Assembly: GCA_038217425.1 (NCBI GenBank)
Contig: JBBQPM010000072.1
Location: forward strand, 1 to 30,933
Source: JAIEPT01 sp038217425
GTDB taxonomy: Bacteria > Planctomycetota > Planctomycetia > Gemmatales > Gemmataceae
Length of the DNA stretch: 30,933 nucleotides
Direction: 5' to 3'
Part shown: one piece after another, positions 30,820 through 30,933 of the stretch
Position numbering within the stretch: position 1 is the first letter of the stretch
Layout of the letters: each line of letters opens with the position of its first letter
The notes under the pieces: generated by a model
Seen by the model: the letters and a program-made list of their open reading frames with translations, nothing else
Databases searched by the model: none
Told to the model about the DNA's origin: nothing
Translations under genes and position numbers: made by a program

Positions 30820-30933
30820 ATGAAGCTTACCTTGGTGGTTCAGACTACCGGCAAAAACGCGGGACAATCGATCGCCGTCAATGCAATTCCCTTTGTCATT
30901 GGCCGAGACTCCGATTGTCAACTTCGGCCCGCC
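30820..30933 (+). CDS. FHA-domain protein, 5' part only
   Basis: Thirty-eight codons are present before the window ends, in frame. They read as the start of a forkhead-associated domain: two strands (KLTLVVQTTGKNAGQSIAV) and then PFVIGRDSDCQL, where the G-R-x-x-x-C core (Gly28, Arg29) is the phosphothreonine-binding signature. FHA proteins read out Ser/Thr kinase signalling, and a Hanks-type kinase lies 20 kb away in this window. Whether other domains follow cannot be told. The ATG at 30820 has GAGGG 4 nt upstream. Confidence 0.85.
   Translation, partial: MKLTLVVQTTGKNAGQSIAVNAIPFVIGRDSDCQLRPA

Overview
The window looks like a chromosomal segment of a planctomycete (Planctomycetota, class Planctomycetia; the order cannot be fixed, though a Gemmatales- or Pirellulales-like bacterium would fit). 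The signs are a BBP7-type outer-membrane protein, a surface protein with an N-terminal LEDRTVLS motif, a membrane Ser/Thr kinase with an extracytoplasmic C-terminal domain, an M81 peptidase, a neutral ceramidase-like hydrolase, an NPCBM-domain protein, and a long signal-peptide-bearing Lys/Ala/Glu coiled-coil protein followed by a terpenoid-cyclase-fold protein. No rRNA, tRNA, CRISPR array, prophage or complete insertion sequence was seen. The only mobile-element trace is a decayed IS630-type transposase fragment.

Layout. 0-6 kb: envelope and surface genes (a small membrane protein; an ice-binding-like/SdrD surface protein; a BBP7 barrel protein with a structured leader; a Met/Cys/Tyr-rich small secreted protein) separated by long non-coding gaps and the transposase remnant. 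6-8.5 kb: a ceramidase-like hydrolase, divergent from a PIG-L deacetylase, which converges on a compact SET-domain protein. 8.8-13 kb: a two-gene unit of a membrane Ser/Thr kinase and an Ig-like repeat protein. 13.7-17 kb: a translationally coupled three-gene lipid-modification operon (FAD oxidoreductase, DUF1365, Cfa-family methyltransferase). 17-20.3 kb: a subtilisin-like protease, an M81 peptidase, a BFD-like [2Fe-2S] protein and a Dabb-domain protein. 20.4-23.2 kb: a PDZ/M6 metalloprotease with an alpha/beta hydrolase. 23.2-24.4 kb: a more AT-rich patch with an orphan ParD-like antitoxin and two unknown small proteins. 24.4-30.3 kb: a minus-strand unit running NPCBM protein, 1176-aa coiled-coil protein, alpha/alpha-toroid protein. 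The window ends inside an FHA-domain gene.

Most products carry an export signal or act on lipid, cell-surface or periplasmic substrates, so the segment mainly serves the envelope. Two patterns cut across genes. First, long inverted repeats of unrelated sequence sit within 4-10 nt of stop codons at four gene ends (8.0, 17.0, 18.1 and 25.5 kb), and the last two share one sequence family. Second, several starts are preceded by an octamer G[CT]TA[CT]AAT that behaves like a -10 element. The least explained piece is a run of hairpins ending in a textbook plus-strand terminator at 30.42-30.61 kb with no gene before it, which I propose as a candidate small RNA.
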